A stretch of DNA of 64,000 nucleotides from Tetrapyrgos nigripes (taxonomy: Eukaryota > Basidiomycota > Agaricomycetes > Agaricales > Campanellaceae): assembly GCA_013368315.1 (NCBI GenBank), contig JAACJM010000001.1:1426001-1490000 (forward strand), read 5' to 3'. The notes beneath the pieces are model-generated. The model had not been told where the DNA came from and searched no databases. It saw only the letters and a list, made by a program, of their open reading frames with translations. Shown here piece by piece: positions 1-11,612 of this stretch (its first letter is position 1; each line of letters begins with the position of its first letter). Position numbers and translations under genes: made by a program.

Positions 1-399
1 GAGCAAAGTGTTTTGGAACTGCAAGAAGGAGCAAGTATTCGACTGTAAGGGTAGATATATCTACTATATGCAGAGAATGTAGAATGCGGAAGATGAAGAA
101 GCATATACATATATCATTTTGGGTGACATGTATAAGGAGGATGATAACAACAGCAGCGTCACTACTGCAAGATACGTGAAAGAATAATGAAGCAGTTTAA
201 GGGTATACGTACAAACCAGTATTAACGATAGAGAAATGAGTAAGGATACGTAAGGATACTGTTCAGCAGCAAGACAAGGAAGAGACATGAGGTGACACAG
301 AAGATGTCTTTTTGGTCCTGTGGAATAAATAAATTGTTGTCTACGAAACCATGCGTTTCAGTGCCGTGAAGGAAACAAGGACGAAAAGACGCACACAAA
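1..399. other. 3' flank of homeodomain gene, no gene seen
   Basis: This is AT-rich sequence downstream of the homeodomain gene on the minus strand. No frame shows a recognisable protein, and no RNA gene was seen. It is probably 3' UTR and spacer. Confidence 0.5.
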
Positions 400-1994
400 T
401 TATCGAACGATCTGCTGGTGGAAGGTAAGCAGGAGCATGGCATCCTCGACCTTGATGCCACTCCTCACGGACTCTTTCTCCATTTCGGCCAAGTCAATCG
501 CTGCCAAGCTCAGCGCAGTAAGGGTAACCCTTTGGACGGGCAAACCGTTCAGGCCACCAAAAGTTTTGTTCAATGGAGCAGGAGAAGGAGACCGGTGAGA
601 GGAAGGAGTAACGGCCTCCTCATACTCATCATCGCTACCTTCATCAGAGATAGAACCACCACTGGGCAATACGGCGTCTTCGTAATCCATCATTATATCA
701 TCATTCACCGAGGGAGATGATGATCGGATCGACGGTGTGTCTGAACGCGAGCCAGAAGCAGAATAAACATGGTAGTCATCCTCGTACTCGTCACCGCTGG
801 CAGCACTAGCCTTTTTGTTCCGCTTGCGGGTCTGACGAACATTCCGGAACCAGTTCGTCACTTTACCAAGATCCCTAAATTTCAATAGATTAGACATACA
901 TACTATATCGGGAAAAGGAAAAGCACAGCTATCTCACATTCCAATTTCCTGAGCAAGAGCCGATCGTTCCTCGATAGAAGGATGGGAAGTTTTGGCGTAG
1001 AGCTGATTAAGAGCCTTGAGCTGATACTGCTCTGGCCTGGTGCGACGAGGGCGAGACTCCATGAGGCTACCGTATGGCGTAGAACTCCTACGCAACGACC
1101 GTCTACTGATAGATAAATCCTCACGAGGAGCTGGTGAAAGACTGCGCCTGGATCTCCCGAGACCGACAGAGGCATGGCTTGTTCTCGGAGCAAGAGAAGG
1201 AGGAGCCGGTGGAGGAAAGGCAGAATATGTTCTAGACTCTTCAGGAGGAGTGATGCTGTCGCCATCCCTCTTTTTCGCAGTCGAACGCTGATTTTGGAAC
1301 CAATTCGTGATGCTTTGATATCGCCTTCAGAAAGGGCATTAGCTATGAGAGGCAGCACAGGGAAGATATGACAAACATTCCAATACGTTCAGCTAAGGCC
1401 TGCCTTTGTTCGGTGGAAGGATGATGGGTGATATTGAAGAGCTTTCTAAGCTCTTCGATTTGCTCGTTTGTGGGTCGAATGCGTATCCTTCTAGGTACAT
1501 TGTCGCTTTCATTAAGGAACTGAGTGTGTTCGGGGTTACCAGGATAAAAGGTAGACCAAGCACGTCCATTACTGGATGGTGCTGGGGAATGAGAACGATG
1601 AGGGTTTTGGTAGTCTACAGACGAATAGTCGTCATCAAAATCGTCCATATCGGTTGGACGAGAGAGAGAGGAAGTAGTATGAGGGATAGAGGGAATATCG
1701 TAAGAGGCATTTGGGCGAGACATGGTCCGTTTCTTTGAGCTGGCCCGCTTATTCTGAAACCATGCGTTGACAGTTTTTGTTTCCCTATACCACCTAAATC
1801 AGCAAGGCATATGAGTAGATTGAGGAGGCAACTCACATCCCAAGGCGGTCTGCCAGGGAAACTCGAAGCTCTAATGCGGGATGTTCGTCTCTCTCATAGA
1901 GCTCATTCAAAGCAGCGAGCTGGGCAGGGGAGTGGCGATGCCTAGGCTTCTTCTGCTTGTCCTGAGATGAGGTGGACTGAGCCATGGGAGGCAT
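400..1994 (-). CDS. triple-homeodomain transcription factor
   Basis: This is a nuclear DNA-binding protein of about 475 aa. The exons are 1994-1837, 1784-1377, 1324-938 and 874-400. It carries three homeodomains in tandem. Their recognition helices read NAWFQNKR, TNWFQNQR and TNWFRNVR, and each is followed by a basic run. The C-terminal third is Ser/Pro/Asp/Glu-rich, as in activation regions. Each homeodomain is cut by an intron at the same place, between helices 2 and 3, where the ATG codon of an LGM or IGM motif is split AT|G. I start at MPPMAQ because an ATG 93 bases upstream adds only a low-complexity leader. Acceptor 1785 was preferred over 1794 because it restores the 11-residue spacing seen in the other two domains. 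Targets are unknown; the family regulates development and mating in basidiomycetes. Confidence 0.88.
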
Positions 1995-2449
1995 TGTGAC
2001 CGACGCTGAGGAAGACACTGAGAGCGACAGTGATGGGTGGAAGGCAAACAGGGCAAGAAATCTACACTGCTTAGTGTTATTTAGCATATCAGAATTGTCA
2101 TATACTTTTTGATCTCACGGTGTACCTTGTCTCGACATAATATCATTCTAGGGTCATTAAGTATTACTCGCTAAAGTCCTGCTACTTAACTACTACATAC
2201 TGTAACAACCATAGCATATCTAGTCCTTCCACATATCCGCTTCCAGCCAATCCTACCTGTGTTATGGGATTGCTCGCAATTGCATGGCGGCCATAGAACG
2301 GACACCGGATTCCCTGCCATGGATATTTCCGTAGGGCCGTATGCCACGATATCGATGATCCTTCACATACATACACACAGCTAATGAACAGCCGTTATAC
2401 ATCAATCTATATTCATACTCGCACATCCACTAGTTACCAATAAATACTA
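1995..2449. other. spacer upstream of homeodomain gene, downstream of CAB1
   Basis: This 455-bp stretch holds the promoter of the minus-strand homeodomain gene and the 3' flank of the pantothenate kinase gene. I see no coding frame or RNA gene in it. Confidence 0.5.
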
Positions 2450-4213
2450 CTATGTTTCCTCAGGACCAATGTTCTTGATCCATGCGCCAATTGAGCCTCT
2501 ATGGTACGGGTATCAGTATGATGTACAGCAAACAGATGGGTAAACTCACAAAAAACCTTCATGCCGAAGGAACAGAGCACGTTTTGTTCCCTTGCTCCAA
2601 AACCGGATAGCATAAGACAAAGTGGTGATAGTTGCGGCATGGCCTGTATCAAGTTGGTTAGTGATGATTGATAGCATGGACCAGCGTCACATACCTCGAA
2701 TGAAGCAGCCCCCGAAATATATTCTTTCCAGATTATACTTTTCGGCGTTCATGTATCTAAAGAAGTATATCACCGTCAGTATCGTCTTGAGGTGATACAG
2801 AAGCACAGCATACGCAATTTGCCCAATATTATTCGACACTGCATAAAGCAAACTTTTGCTGATATCTTCTGGGGAATATACGCGCTTCTCTCCACCCTTC
2901 TTGAACACCTTTCCGAATGAACTGGCGATCATGGTGGACTTGAGACCCAATCGACTGTAATCCTGGCCGTATATGTCACCGACCAGCATATCCACTGTGG
3001 CGTTGTCACCTTGCTCGGAGAACTTCAACATTTCTAAAATTAACCTCATTAGACATTTGGAATATTCATAAGCTGAGGGATTACTAACCATCAAAGCTCG
3101 TCGCAGGGGTAAGCAGACTGAGCAATCCCCAGAGAGTTCCGCCTCCTATACTGGTTCCACTGACACGCTCGTACTTGCCATCTTCATCGACTTTAATTAT
3201 AGAGACACCGGAACCAATGTTAACCAAGAGGCAGGGTAATTGCGGGGTGGGGTTACTTTCAAAAGTGACAGAGTACTGCGGTGGGTTGGGACTTGGTCGT
3301 TCTAGGTCTATCGCTGTTGATGGGGGTAGTAATGGTTTGGTGGAAGGCCCACTCGCTGACGGGTGGGACACAGACTGTATGAGTTCATCCGAGAAGTAGT
3401 ACACTTCATCGGGAATGAGAGTGATGAACTTTAGGCCCTCAATAAGACATTCCATCTCGTCTTCCCTCCGCACCTCCACACAAACAGTATCCCGGAACAT
3501 TTCGTAGAATCTGTGTGCGCCTCCACCGGTTGCCATAATTTTGACGCTTTTTCGCATGTCTTCAATCGAGACGTTGTTGACCTTGGCTGACCTTTCGATG
3601 AGAGACTGAATAAATTCGACGCAGTCGTCTATATGTTCCGTCTCAAATCTCTCAAAGTTGAGGGATCCTCCAGGAAAATGCTGAGATGTTCTGCGAAGCA
3701 TGGAATTACGTAGTATTTCATGGTCCAAACTTGAGAGGCTGCTTCCATTCGGAGCATCTAGTGCAAGCGGAGTGAGGGCGCCATTTCGTTTTACGGTAGA
3801 GTTCGCCGGTGAACTGGATGAAGGTGAAGGGGAAGACGACCGCGGAGAGGAGAATGAACTAGGAGGAGGAGACCCTCGTGTAGCACATATGGATGGAGAT
3901 GATGGTGGTTCCGGCGACCGAGTGAAGTAGACTACTTTAGCAAGCGAGCCTCCAACCTGGTATGAATGATGAGTTTCTCCGACGAAGAACAGGAATAGAC
4001 AATACGAACATCGACTGCGATATGCGAAACGGGCTCTATATGATTGGGCAGGTAGATCCCTCGACTGTCGCGTGTCTGGAGATCAAGGATAAGATTTTGA
4101 ACGGAAAGAAGTCGGTACGTTTAACGAACTTCTGGTGATTCTTCTTCCAGAATCAGTGCGCCCCTAGTGTCAACGTGGATAACTCTGGCAGAGGGAAGGG
4201 ATGGGGCAGGCAT
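2450..4213 (-). CDS. CAB1: pantothenate kinase (eukaryotic type)
   Basis: The enzyme phosphorylates pantothenate with ATP, the first and rate-setting step of coenzyme A synthesis, in the cytosol. Seven exons (4213-4130, 4075-4010, 3956-3089, 3033-2814, 2756-2695, 2643-2550, 2498-2450) give 480 aa in one phase-consistent frame. Visible family features are the N-terminal phosphate-binding motif VGGSLAKVVYF, the ATGGGAHRF segment, NIGSGVSI, GTSIGGGTLWGL, GDIYGQDY and the C-terminal YFGGCFIRGH block, which together identify the Fumble/PanK family. A Ser/Pro-rich insert of about 50 residues follows the first motif and is probably lineage-specific. The start MPAPSLPSARV is the only ATG in frame with exon 1. 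The gene is transcribed in the same direction as its two minus-strand neighbours but is separated from both by promoter-sized gaps. Confidence 0.93.
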
Positions 4214-5152
4214 TGGACAAGAGGATACTTGGAAAGGAAAGGGTTAAACGCTAAGCGGTCATCAAAGCTTTGGGGGTGAGCCGCTAAAAGCTACATCTTA
4301 CGATTCACTACAATTCTGACGCCGAGTAATCCTGGTCCTCTCTGTCTCACTGTCTCTGTCGTCACACGCACTGCTCCTTCCACCGGTAAAACTCCAATGT
4401 CTTTCCCCGTATACAATCTCCATGTGATTGGGACCTATTGGGACTGATTGGGACCGCAATCAAAGCCGGACCCAAGTCTTTCTTCCAGACGTGGGGGACA
4501 CGGTCTAACCTTACAGCGAGAGTACTACCACTAACAGCAGTAACAAGCCTGTTGAACGGAGTGGCGTCAATGTCGTGGTATCGCCGCTTCCGAGTCTCCC
4601 CAATTCAAAGGTTTCCAACACCCCGTCTCTGGCATTGGAATCGCATTGGAGTGACAATCTGGAACATACATGCTTTTCCCTCGAATCGGAAACGAATAAG
4701 CAGCGCAGCATGGTCATAAATTAAAATCAAGCTAGCGGTCTGCATGTGCGCAAATCAGGGGCAAAGGCTGGGCCATACATTTCATCATGTGGCCGGCACG
4801 TTGAAAGAGTGAGGAAAAGAGTCTGGAGGTATCACTTAGTAGGAATAGTACTAGAACAAAACAGGAAACACAAAATCACAGCGATTAGATATGCAGAATG
4901 AACCACGCCAATATGCTTTCCTGAAGGATATTCACGATGTCCGAGGTAAGTACAAACACTCAGATGTAATAAAAAAGGAATGAAAAGTCCACGCGCTCAG
5001 TGGGTAGAAAATCACAGCACAAAGGCAACATAGATGGTCATGAAGGTAACTTGGATATACGTCATTAGATTGGTGTGACGGACAGAAATGTGAGATAGAG
5101 GTTGAGGAAAGCGAGCCCAAAGTCGACAAGATATAAGGGTCGCAGTGAGGGA
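4214..5152. other. intergenic region between CAB1 promoter and SHO1 3' end
   Basis: About 940 bp carry the CAB1 upstream region and the SHO1 3' flank. Short open frames on both strands resemble no protein I know. Around 4427-4457 the motif ATTGGGAC occurs three times in close tandem, a possible protein-binding cluster upstream of CAB1. Confidence 0.45.
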
Positions 5153-6374
5153 TTATATGATTTGCAGATAATTCGACGGCGCAACTGTGTAAAGTATTAG
5201 CTTCAGCCTGCACAAATTGCGGAATAGGCTACTCACTGCCAACAGATCCGTCTGATTTTTTGGCTTGCCACCATTTCCCTTGCTTGTCAACGATGTCCAG
5301 AATTTCGCCCTTGGTGAAGGAAATCTCGGTGGGATCGTCAGGGGAAGCAGTGTCTGTTGAGTGTAAGTCAGCACCATATACCAGAGAAGGTTGTAAATAC
5401 ACACAAGCATATAATGCTTTCGCTTTATAGGAATAGGTCTCCGCAGCTGCTGCGTCGTTGGCTCCCATCTGACCTACTGCCCCAACACCAGCCATTAAGG
5501 GCGAGCTGGGGCCATTGTTATCTCCACCTCCTATCGACCCGGGTCCACCAGCACTTGTGGGAGGATTGTTGACACTAGCAGCGCCGAGACTCCTGGCATC
5601 GGCGCTGACAGCGCCAAAACTGTTCTGACTCCTGATGCCATTTGGACCGACACCACCTCCTATGCCTGGGCTTCCTACAACGCTTCCCATCTGCTTATTG
5701 TACGGTATATCTTGAGAACTGATTCCGCCCCCTGAAGCGTAATTATTGGCGTAACCGTTGTTCATGTTATGAATTGAGTTTTGGTTACGAGCTCGGCGAC
5801 GTCGAGAAGGAGGAGTGAGTCCACCAGTGCCCAGGAGATTGAAGATGTGAAGCATAAGCGAATCTTCCTCGGAGGTGAAGTAGAGCACCCAGACTATGTC
5901 GACCATGGACAAAATGAGCCAACCGACAGCCATTGCTTCAACTGGACCTTGATTGGAGAAGATACCCTCAACACCATTCACGGCTAACACAATAGCGACG
6001 GCACCAAAGACGGATATTTGGAAGCGGTGCATGCCAATGGAATCACTTGCGAGAGTGTATAAAACGCCGGCGATGAGGAAGAGCTGTAACCATATAGCGA
6101 ACCATAGCACACCAACGGATTCACGGCCGACTATACAACAGAGTCTGTTCAAAGAAAGAAGGGGCTGATAACTAAAGAAGAGACCTACATCGTGATGTTG
6201 AAATAATTTGCCCAATGAACGCTATGAACCAAGCCAACTAGGAAAGACATGTTTGTGTTGTTTCGTCAGTTTGCAGATTGGGAGACGTACGATGGATAGA
6301 AGAGAAGTGAGAAGGAAAAGGTAATGGGTAAGAATGGGAGTGAAGTCAAGGCCGTCATTGCCCCGAGGTGGCAT
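5153..6374 (-). CDS. SHO1: high-osmolarity sensor Sho1 (4 TM + SH3)
   Basis: Sho1 is a plasma-membrane adaptor at the head of one branch of the HOG MAP kinase pathway. Its SH3 domain recruits Pbs2. Five exons (6374-6291, 6237-6189, 6130-5405, 5353-5237, 5184-5153) give 335 aa. The N-terminal third has four hydrophobic segments, including the diagnostic VGVLWFAIWLQLFL. A low-complexity Gly/Asn/Ser linker of about 140 residues follows. The SH3 domain starts ALYAYTASPDDPTEISF and keeps the WW pair in GKWWQAKKSDG and the terminal APSNY. The last exon of 32 nt supplies APSNYLQII, so the SH3 fold depends on correct splicing. The start MPPRGNDGLDF matches the usual family N-terminus. Confidence 0.94.
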
Positions 6375-6988
6375 CTTTGGCTTGTAGGCGGAAGAAGAGA
6401 AAAGCGTTGAAATTGTAATTTCTGCGACCAACGTGACTTTGTGACGTAGCCCAAACGTTAACCTGATACTTTTTCTTTTCTTTTCTTTTTGCTTTCTTGC
6501 TCCTGTGGTCTGTTTCTTGCCTGTTTCTTGCGTTTCTTTGCTTCGTACTCTGGGATCTGTATATTTTCTGCTATGCATAGCTGATGAGGTATTCTATTTG
6601 TAGTTTACCTGAGTTTTACTTTGTTTGTCGCGTACATAGTCAAATCAAATTTCTCCAACATAGTAACAGTAAAGGTGTCCTTCAGCTCGACAAGTGCCAC
6701 CTTTTGTATTTTGCTGAGGAACTTTGCGTCCAGAATGTCAACTCCAACAAACCCGCCATATATCCATACCTATGGTTATGCACGTGGAAACCACAGAGTG
6801 AGGATCAACAGATCAAGACCGTGAGAACAATCAGATAACGCTTGGTAAGGAGGACTAGAAAACAAAATCCTTCTCGTCTTCAACAGTCTCCAGGCTTCCC
6901 TCTGTCTGTGAAGTCTGTTAAAACTTCTCTCGTCTCGAGAGTCCATCTATATCTCTTTGTTTTCTTCTCTTTGTAAAACCTAGACGCC
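6375..6988. promoter_or_regulatory. divergent promoter between SHO1 and eEF2
   Basis: The 614 bp between two divergent start codons contain CT-rich tracts.(6470-6540 and 6890-6980). Pyrimidine-rich leaders just before the start codon are common in strongly expressed fungal translation genes, and the right tract runs up to the eEF2 ATG. No coding frame is convincing. Confidence 0.5.
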
Positions 6989-9900
6989 ATGGTGTACGTC
7001 TTTATCTTTCTCTCTTTTTCTGTCTACTCATTTTTCTCGGGGATGTAGTAACTTTACAGTAGGCAAGTCCAATCGTTATATCGCCCAGTCTTCACCCTAG
7101 ACTAATCTTTTAACAACGAAAAGATCAAATCCGTGGTCTTATGGACCGACCGACTAACATTCGTAACATGAGTGTTATCGCGCACGGTAAGTAATCAACT
7201 TTTTCTCGTCGCGTCCAAAAAACTGATGATAATGGCTAGTCGACCACGGAAAGTCCACCCTCACCGACTCTTTGGTCTCGAAAGCCGGTATCATTGCCTC
7301 CGCTAAAGCTGGTGACATGCGATTCACCGACACGAGAGAGGACGAAAAGGAACGTGGTATCACCATCAAATCTACGGCCATCTCGATGTATTTCGAAGTA
7401 AGCAAGGAGGATGTCTCCGCTATCAAGCAGAAAACCGACGGTATGTGTTACAGCATTCTTGTAATTTAATCTGTCCCTGACAACGATTGCCGACTGCGAT
7501 TAGGTCAAGAGTTCTTGATTAACTTGATTGACTCCCCTGGACACGTCGACTTCTCATCTGAAGTCACAGCTGCTCTCCGTGTCACTGATGGCGCCCTCGT
7601 CGTCGTCGACTGTGTTGAAGGTGTTTGTGTGCAGACAGAGACCGTGCTGCGTCAAGCTCTGACAGAGCGTATCAAACCCGTCGTCATCATCAACAAGGTT
7701 GACCGTGCTCTCCTCGAGCTCCAAGTCGACAAGGAATCCCTTTACCAATCCTTCTCGCGTACCATCGAGAGTGTCAACGTCATTGTCTCCACTTACCACG
7801 ACGAGGTCCTTGGTGACGTACAAGTCTACCCTGAGAAAGGTACCGTCGCTTTCGGTTCAGGTCTTCACGGATGGGCCTTCAGTCTCCGTCAATTCGCCAC
7901 TCGTTACGCCAAGAAGTTCGGTGTGGACAAGGAGAAGATGATGGGCAAGCTTTGGGGTGATAACTTCTTCAACCCGGTCACCAAGAAGTGGACTACCAAG
8001 TCTACGGACGCCAATGGCAAGCCCCTTGAGCGTGCCTTCAACTCCTTCGTCCTTGACCCCATTTTCCGTATCTTCGACGCTGTCATGAACTTCAAAAAGG
8101 ATGCCATTGGTCCCATGCTTGAAAAGCTTGAAATCAAGCTTGCTCAGGATGAGCGTGACCTCGAGGGCAAAGCTCTGCTCAAGGTCGTCATGCGTAAATT
8201 CCTTCCCGCCGGTGACTCTCTCCTGGAAATGATAGTCATCAACCTTCCCTCTCCCGCTACTGCCCAACGTTACCGTGTCGAGACTCTCTACGAAGGTCCT
8301 ATGGACGACGAGTCTGCCATCGGTATCCGTGACTGTGACCCCAATGGTCCTCTAGTCCTTTACGTCTCCAAGATGGTGCCGACATCCGATAAGGGACGTT
8401 TCTACGCTTTCGGTCGTGTCTTCTCCGGCACTGTTCGGTCTGGACCTAAGATTCGTATCCAAGGTCCCAACTACCTCCCCGGAAAGAAGGATGACTTGTT
8501 CGTCAAGTCTATTCAGCGTACCGTGTTGATGATGGGTCGTTACATTGAACCTATCGAAGACTGCCCTGCCGGTAACATTGTCGGTCTCGTCGGTATCGAT
8601 CAGTTCTTGTTGAAGAGCGGAACTCTCACTACCTCCGAAACCGCTCACAACATGAGAGTCATGAGGTTCTCCGTGTCTCCTGTCGTCCAGGTTGCTGTTG
8701 AGGTCAAGAACGCTGCCGATTTGCCCAAACTCGTCGAAGGTCTCAAGCGACTGTCCAAGTCCGACCCATGTGTACAGGCATGGATTAACGAAACTGGTGA
8801 ACACATCGTCGCTGGTGCTGGTGAGCTGCACTTGGAAATTTGCCTGAAGGTGAAATTCTTGAAATAAGGCTGGTTTTGGGTGCTGACCCATTTTATGTAG
8901 GACTTACAAGAAGATCACGCTGGTGTTCCCCTCAAGATCTCCGACCCCGTCGTTCCCTACCGTGAGACTGTCAGGGCAGAGTCCTCCATCGTTGCCCTTT
9001 CCAAGTCACAGAACAAGCACAACCGTCTATATGCCAAGGCCATGCCTCTGGATGATGAGTTATCGAAGGCTATCGAGGAGGGCAAAGTCAATGCTAGGGA
9101 CGATTTCAAGGCCCGTGCCCGTATCTTAGCTGACGAATTCGGCTGGGATGTCACTGACGCCAGGAAGATCTGGTGTTTCGGTCCTGACACCACTGGTCCC
9201 AACTTGATGGTCGATGTCACCAAGGGTGTGCAATACCTTAACGAAATCAAGGATTCCTGCGTTGCTGCCTTCCAGTGGGCTACCAAGGAGGGTGTCTGCG
9301 CTGAGGAGAACATGCGTGGTGTCCGCTTCAACATTCTTGATGTGACTGTATGTGAATCCTTTTGCATGGTTTACTTTATCTCAACCTATCCTTAGCTTCA
9401 CGCCGATGCCATTCACCGTGGTGGTGGACAAATCATTCCTACATGTCGTCGTGTCTGCTACGCTGCCTGTCTCCTTGCCACCCCTGGTCTCCAAGAACCC
9501 ATCTACCTCGGTGAGTTCTAATGTGTGGAAGACCGGGATATTTATTGACTTGTGTAATCATCTAGTCGAAATCCAATGTCCCGAGAACGCCATCGGTGGT
9601 ATCTACAGTTGCTTGAACAAGCGTCGTGGACAAGTGTTTAGCGAAGAGCAACGGCCTGGAACTCCCATGTTCACTGTCAAGGCTTACCTCCCTGTGTCCG
9701 AGTCCTTCGGTTTCAACGGAGAGCTCAGGTCACATACCGCTGGACAGGCCTTCCCTCAATCCGTGTTCGACCATTGGGAAATTATGGCTGGCTGTAAGCT
9801 TTGGTTCTCCTCATTGTCAAGACTCTTACTAACTATGATTTCTCCAGCGCCCCTCGACAAGGGCAGCAAGATTGAGGAAGTCGTCAAGAACATCCGTATT

Positions 9901-10010
9901 CGCAAGGGTCTCAAGGTAAAGCAAACATCTTTTGCATCAACTTTGACGGTCACTGACTTTTCCCCCAGCCTGATATTCCTCCTCTTGACACCTACTACGA
10001 CAAGCTGTAA
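6989..10010 (+). CDS. EFT2: translation elongation factor 2 (eEF2)
   Basis: This GTPase moves the ribosome along mRNA after peptide-bond formation. Ten exons (6989-6993, 7049-7062, 7124-7186, 7240-7440, 7504-8849, 8901-9347, 9396-9510, 9566-9793, 9848-9915, 9969-10010) give 842 aa, exactly the usual length. Visible motifs are G1 HVDHGKST, the switch segment [13 protein letters not shown]3 DSPGHVD, G4 NKVD and the domain IV tip [11 protein letters not shown], whose second His is modified to diphthamide. The protein ends YYDKL, close to the conserved C-terminus. Exon 1 has only 5 coding bases and exon 2 only 14. The second intron starts with GC (AG|GCAAGT) rather than GT. Codon choice is strongly biased to C-ending codons, as expected for a highly expressed gene. 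Confidence 0.97.
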
Positions 10011-10284
10011 AGATGTGGAGAAACGCGTAGAGAATGTAATACAATGACCGATTACAATGTGCTTTTTTGTTGTACCGCTATTTCTGATGTTTTATTACGA
10101 TTCTTTCATGAGTGTAATTGAAGGTCTGTCTACACCTGTCTACACGTTGAACGTCTTGCACTTGCTACGCCAAGGAGTGAATCAAGGTGAATCAGTGTAA
10201 TGACACCTACGGCTCCGAGATGACCTGACCATTTATCAGATCAATGTCATGTACTATGTCCCCTAGTAATCCCTTCTCTGGAAG

Positions 10285-11496
10285 ATGACCACAGACCTCG
10301 CAAACATCGATGAACTGAAGGAATACCTTCAGAAGACGCCTTTTGCCAGCGATGGCATCGATGTTCTGTCCGGAGGCACAGGCAATTTTGCTTGTCGCGT
10401 AACCCTACGTGCTCCTTACGAAGGTGTTTCCACTGCCATTGTAAAACATGCAAAAGCATACATATTTTCGACTCGAGACACAAGCAGACTTCCTTTTGGA
10501 CTACAACGACAGGTATAGTCGTGTCCCTCACTTGGTCTGGTCGAAGATTGAACACTTAAACACTTCTGGCAGAAATATGAAGTAGAAGCGCTCAAGCAGG
10601 TCAAATCATTGCTACCTGCAGACTCTCTTGTCACAGTCCCCAAGGTCTACTTCTTCGACGACAAAGAAAATGTCATTATCATGGAGGACTCAGGTCTTCA
10701 TTCCGTTCCGTTCAAGCAGCTCGTAATGAACGGCCGATGCGCACCAGAACTTGGCACGAAGATAGGGACTGCATTGGGTGATTTCCTAGGAAAGCTTCAC
10801 AGCTGGGGCAAAGAGAATATCTCCCAAGTCGTAGACTCATTCGGAGCTCACCAGGAGGCTAAAACACTTTCCGGCTGGGCTACTTACGGTCGGTTGGTGT
10901 CAACCCTGGATGGGAGTGAAGAACTAGAAGCCTTGTCTGGATCTGCTCTCAATGTCTCTGCAGAAGACCTAGACGTAGTTCGAGATGTGGGCGAGAAGAC
11001 CCAGAAGGTCATGTTGTCTGCCCAAGAGACTGTGAGCCATCTGCGATTTATCTTGCTCGAATTGTACTGATAGTACTTGCAGTTCCTCATGGGTGACTTT
11101 TGGCCAGGAAACATCCTAGTTTGTTTGGATGATTCTGGCGATTTGCAACGAATGTATGTCATAGACTGGGAGTTGACAAAGCCTGGGCTTGCTGGATGGG
11201 ATATCGGCCAACTTTTGGCAGAGCTGGACTTGCTTCGCCGCTTCCATCCCTCTGAGAGAGAGCCGGTGTCGAAAGCTATCTCATCTTTCTACGAGTCATA
11301 TTCTCAAGCATATCCGACAGATCTTGACCTCTGGAAGACAGCCGTAACACACTGGGGCAATCATCTCGTGGTGTGGACTCCGAGAGTAGTCTGGGGAGAT
11401 AAACAGACCACTCGAGAAACTGTGCTATCAGGGGTAAAGATGATTGTGGACGGACAAAACGGAAGCTCAGAGGATATATACAGATTATTGATGTAG
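10285..11496 (+). CDS. APH-family phosphotransferase-like protein
   Basis: The protein has 366 aa in three exons (10285-10512, 10573-11031, 11083-11496). It has the kinase-like fold of the aminoglycoside phosphotransferase / methylthioribose kinase group. An N-terminal glycine motif reads VLSGGTGNFACRV, followed by AIVKHAKAY with the likely ATP-anchoring Lys. A hinge segment with IIMEDSG comes next. The catalytic loop is MGDFWPGNILV and the metal-binding Asp lies in VIDWELTKPG. All three catalytic elements are intact, so it should be an active small-molecule kinase. The substrate cannot be told from sequence. It lies between eEF2 and FCP1 on the same strand, each with its own promoter-sized gap. 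Confidence 0.85.
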
Positions 11497-11612
11497 AAAT
11501 GTACCTAGGATTGACATAGAGGAGGATAGTAGATTGAAATTGGTTGCACGGATTGTTGAACACATACGATCACGCGCCGTGCTCCGACTTGACTATCACC
11601 GAGTCTTCTTTA

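Noticed and set aside
10416..10643. Minus-strand frame over the APH-like gene
   Set aside because: Antisense of a well-supported gene with intact catalytic motifs.
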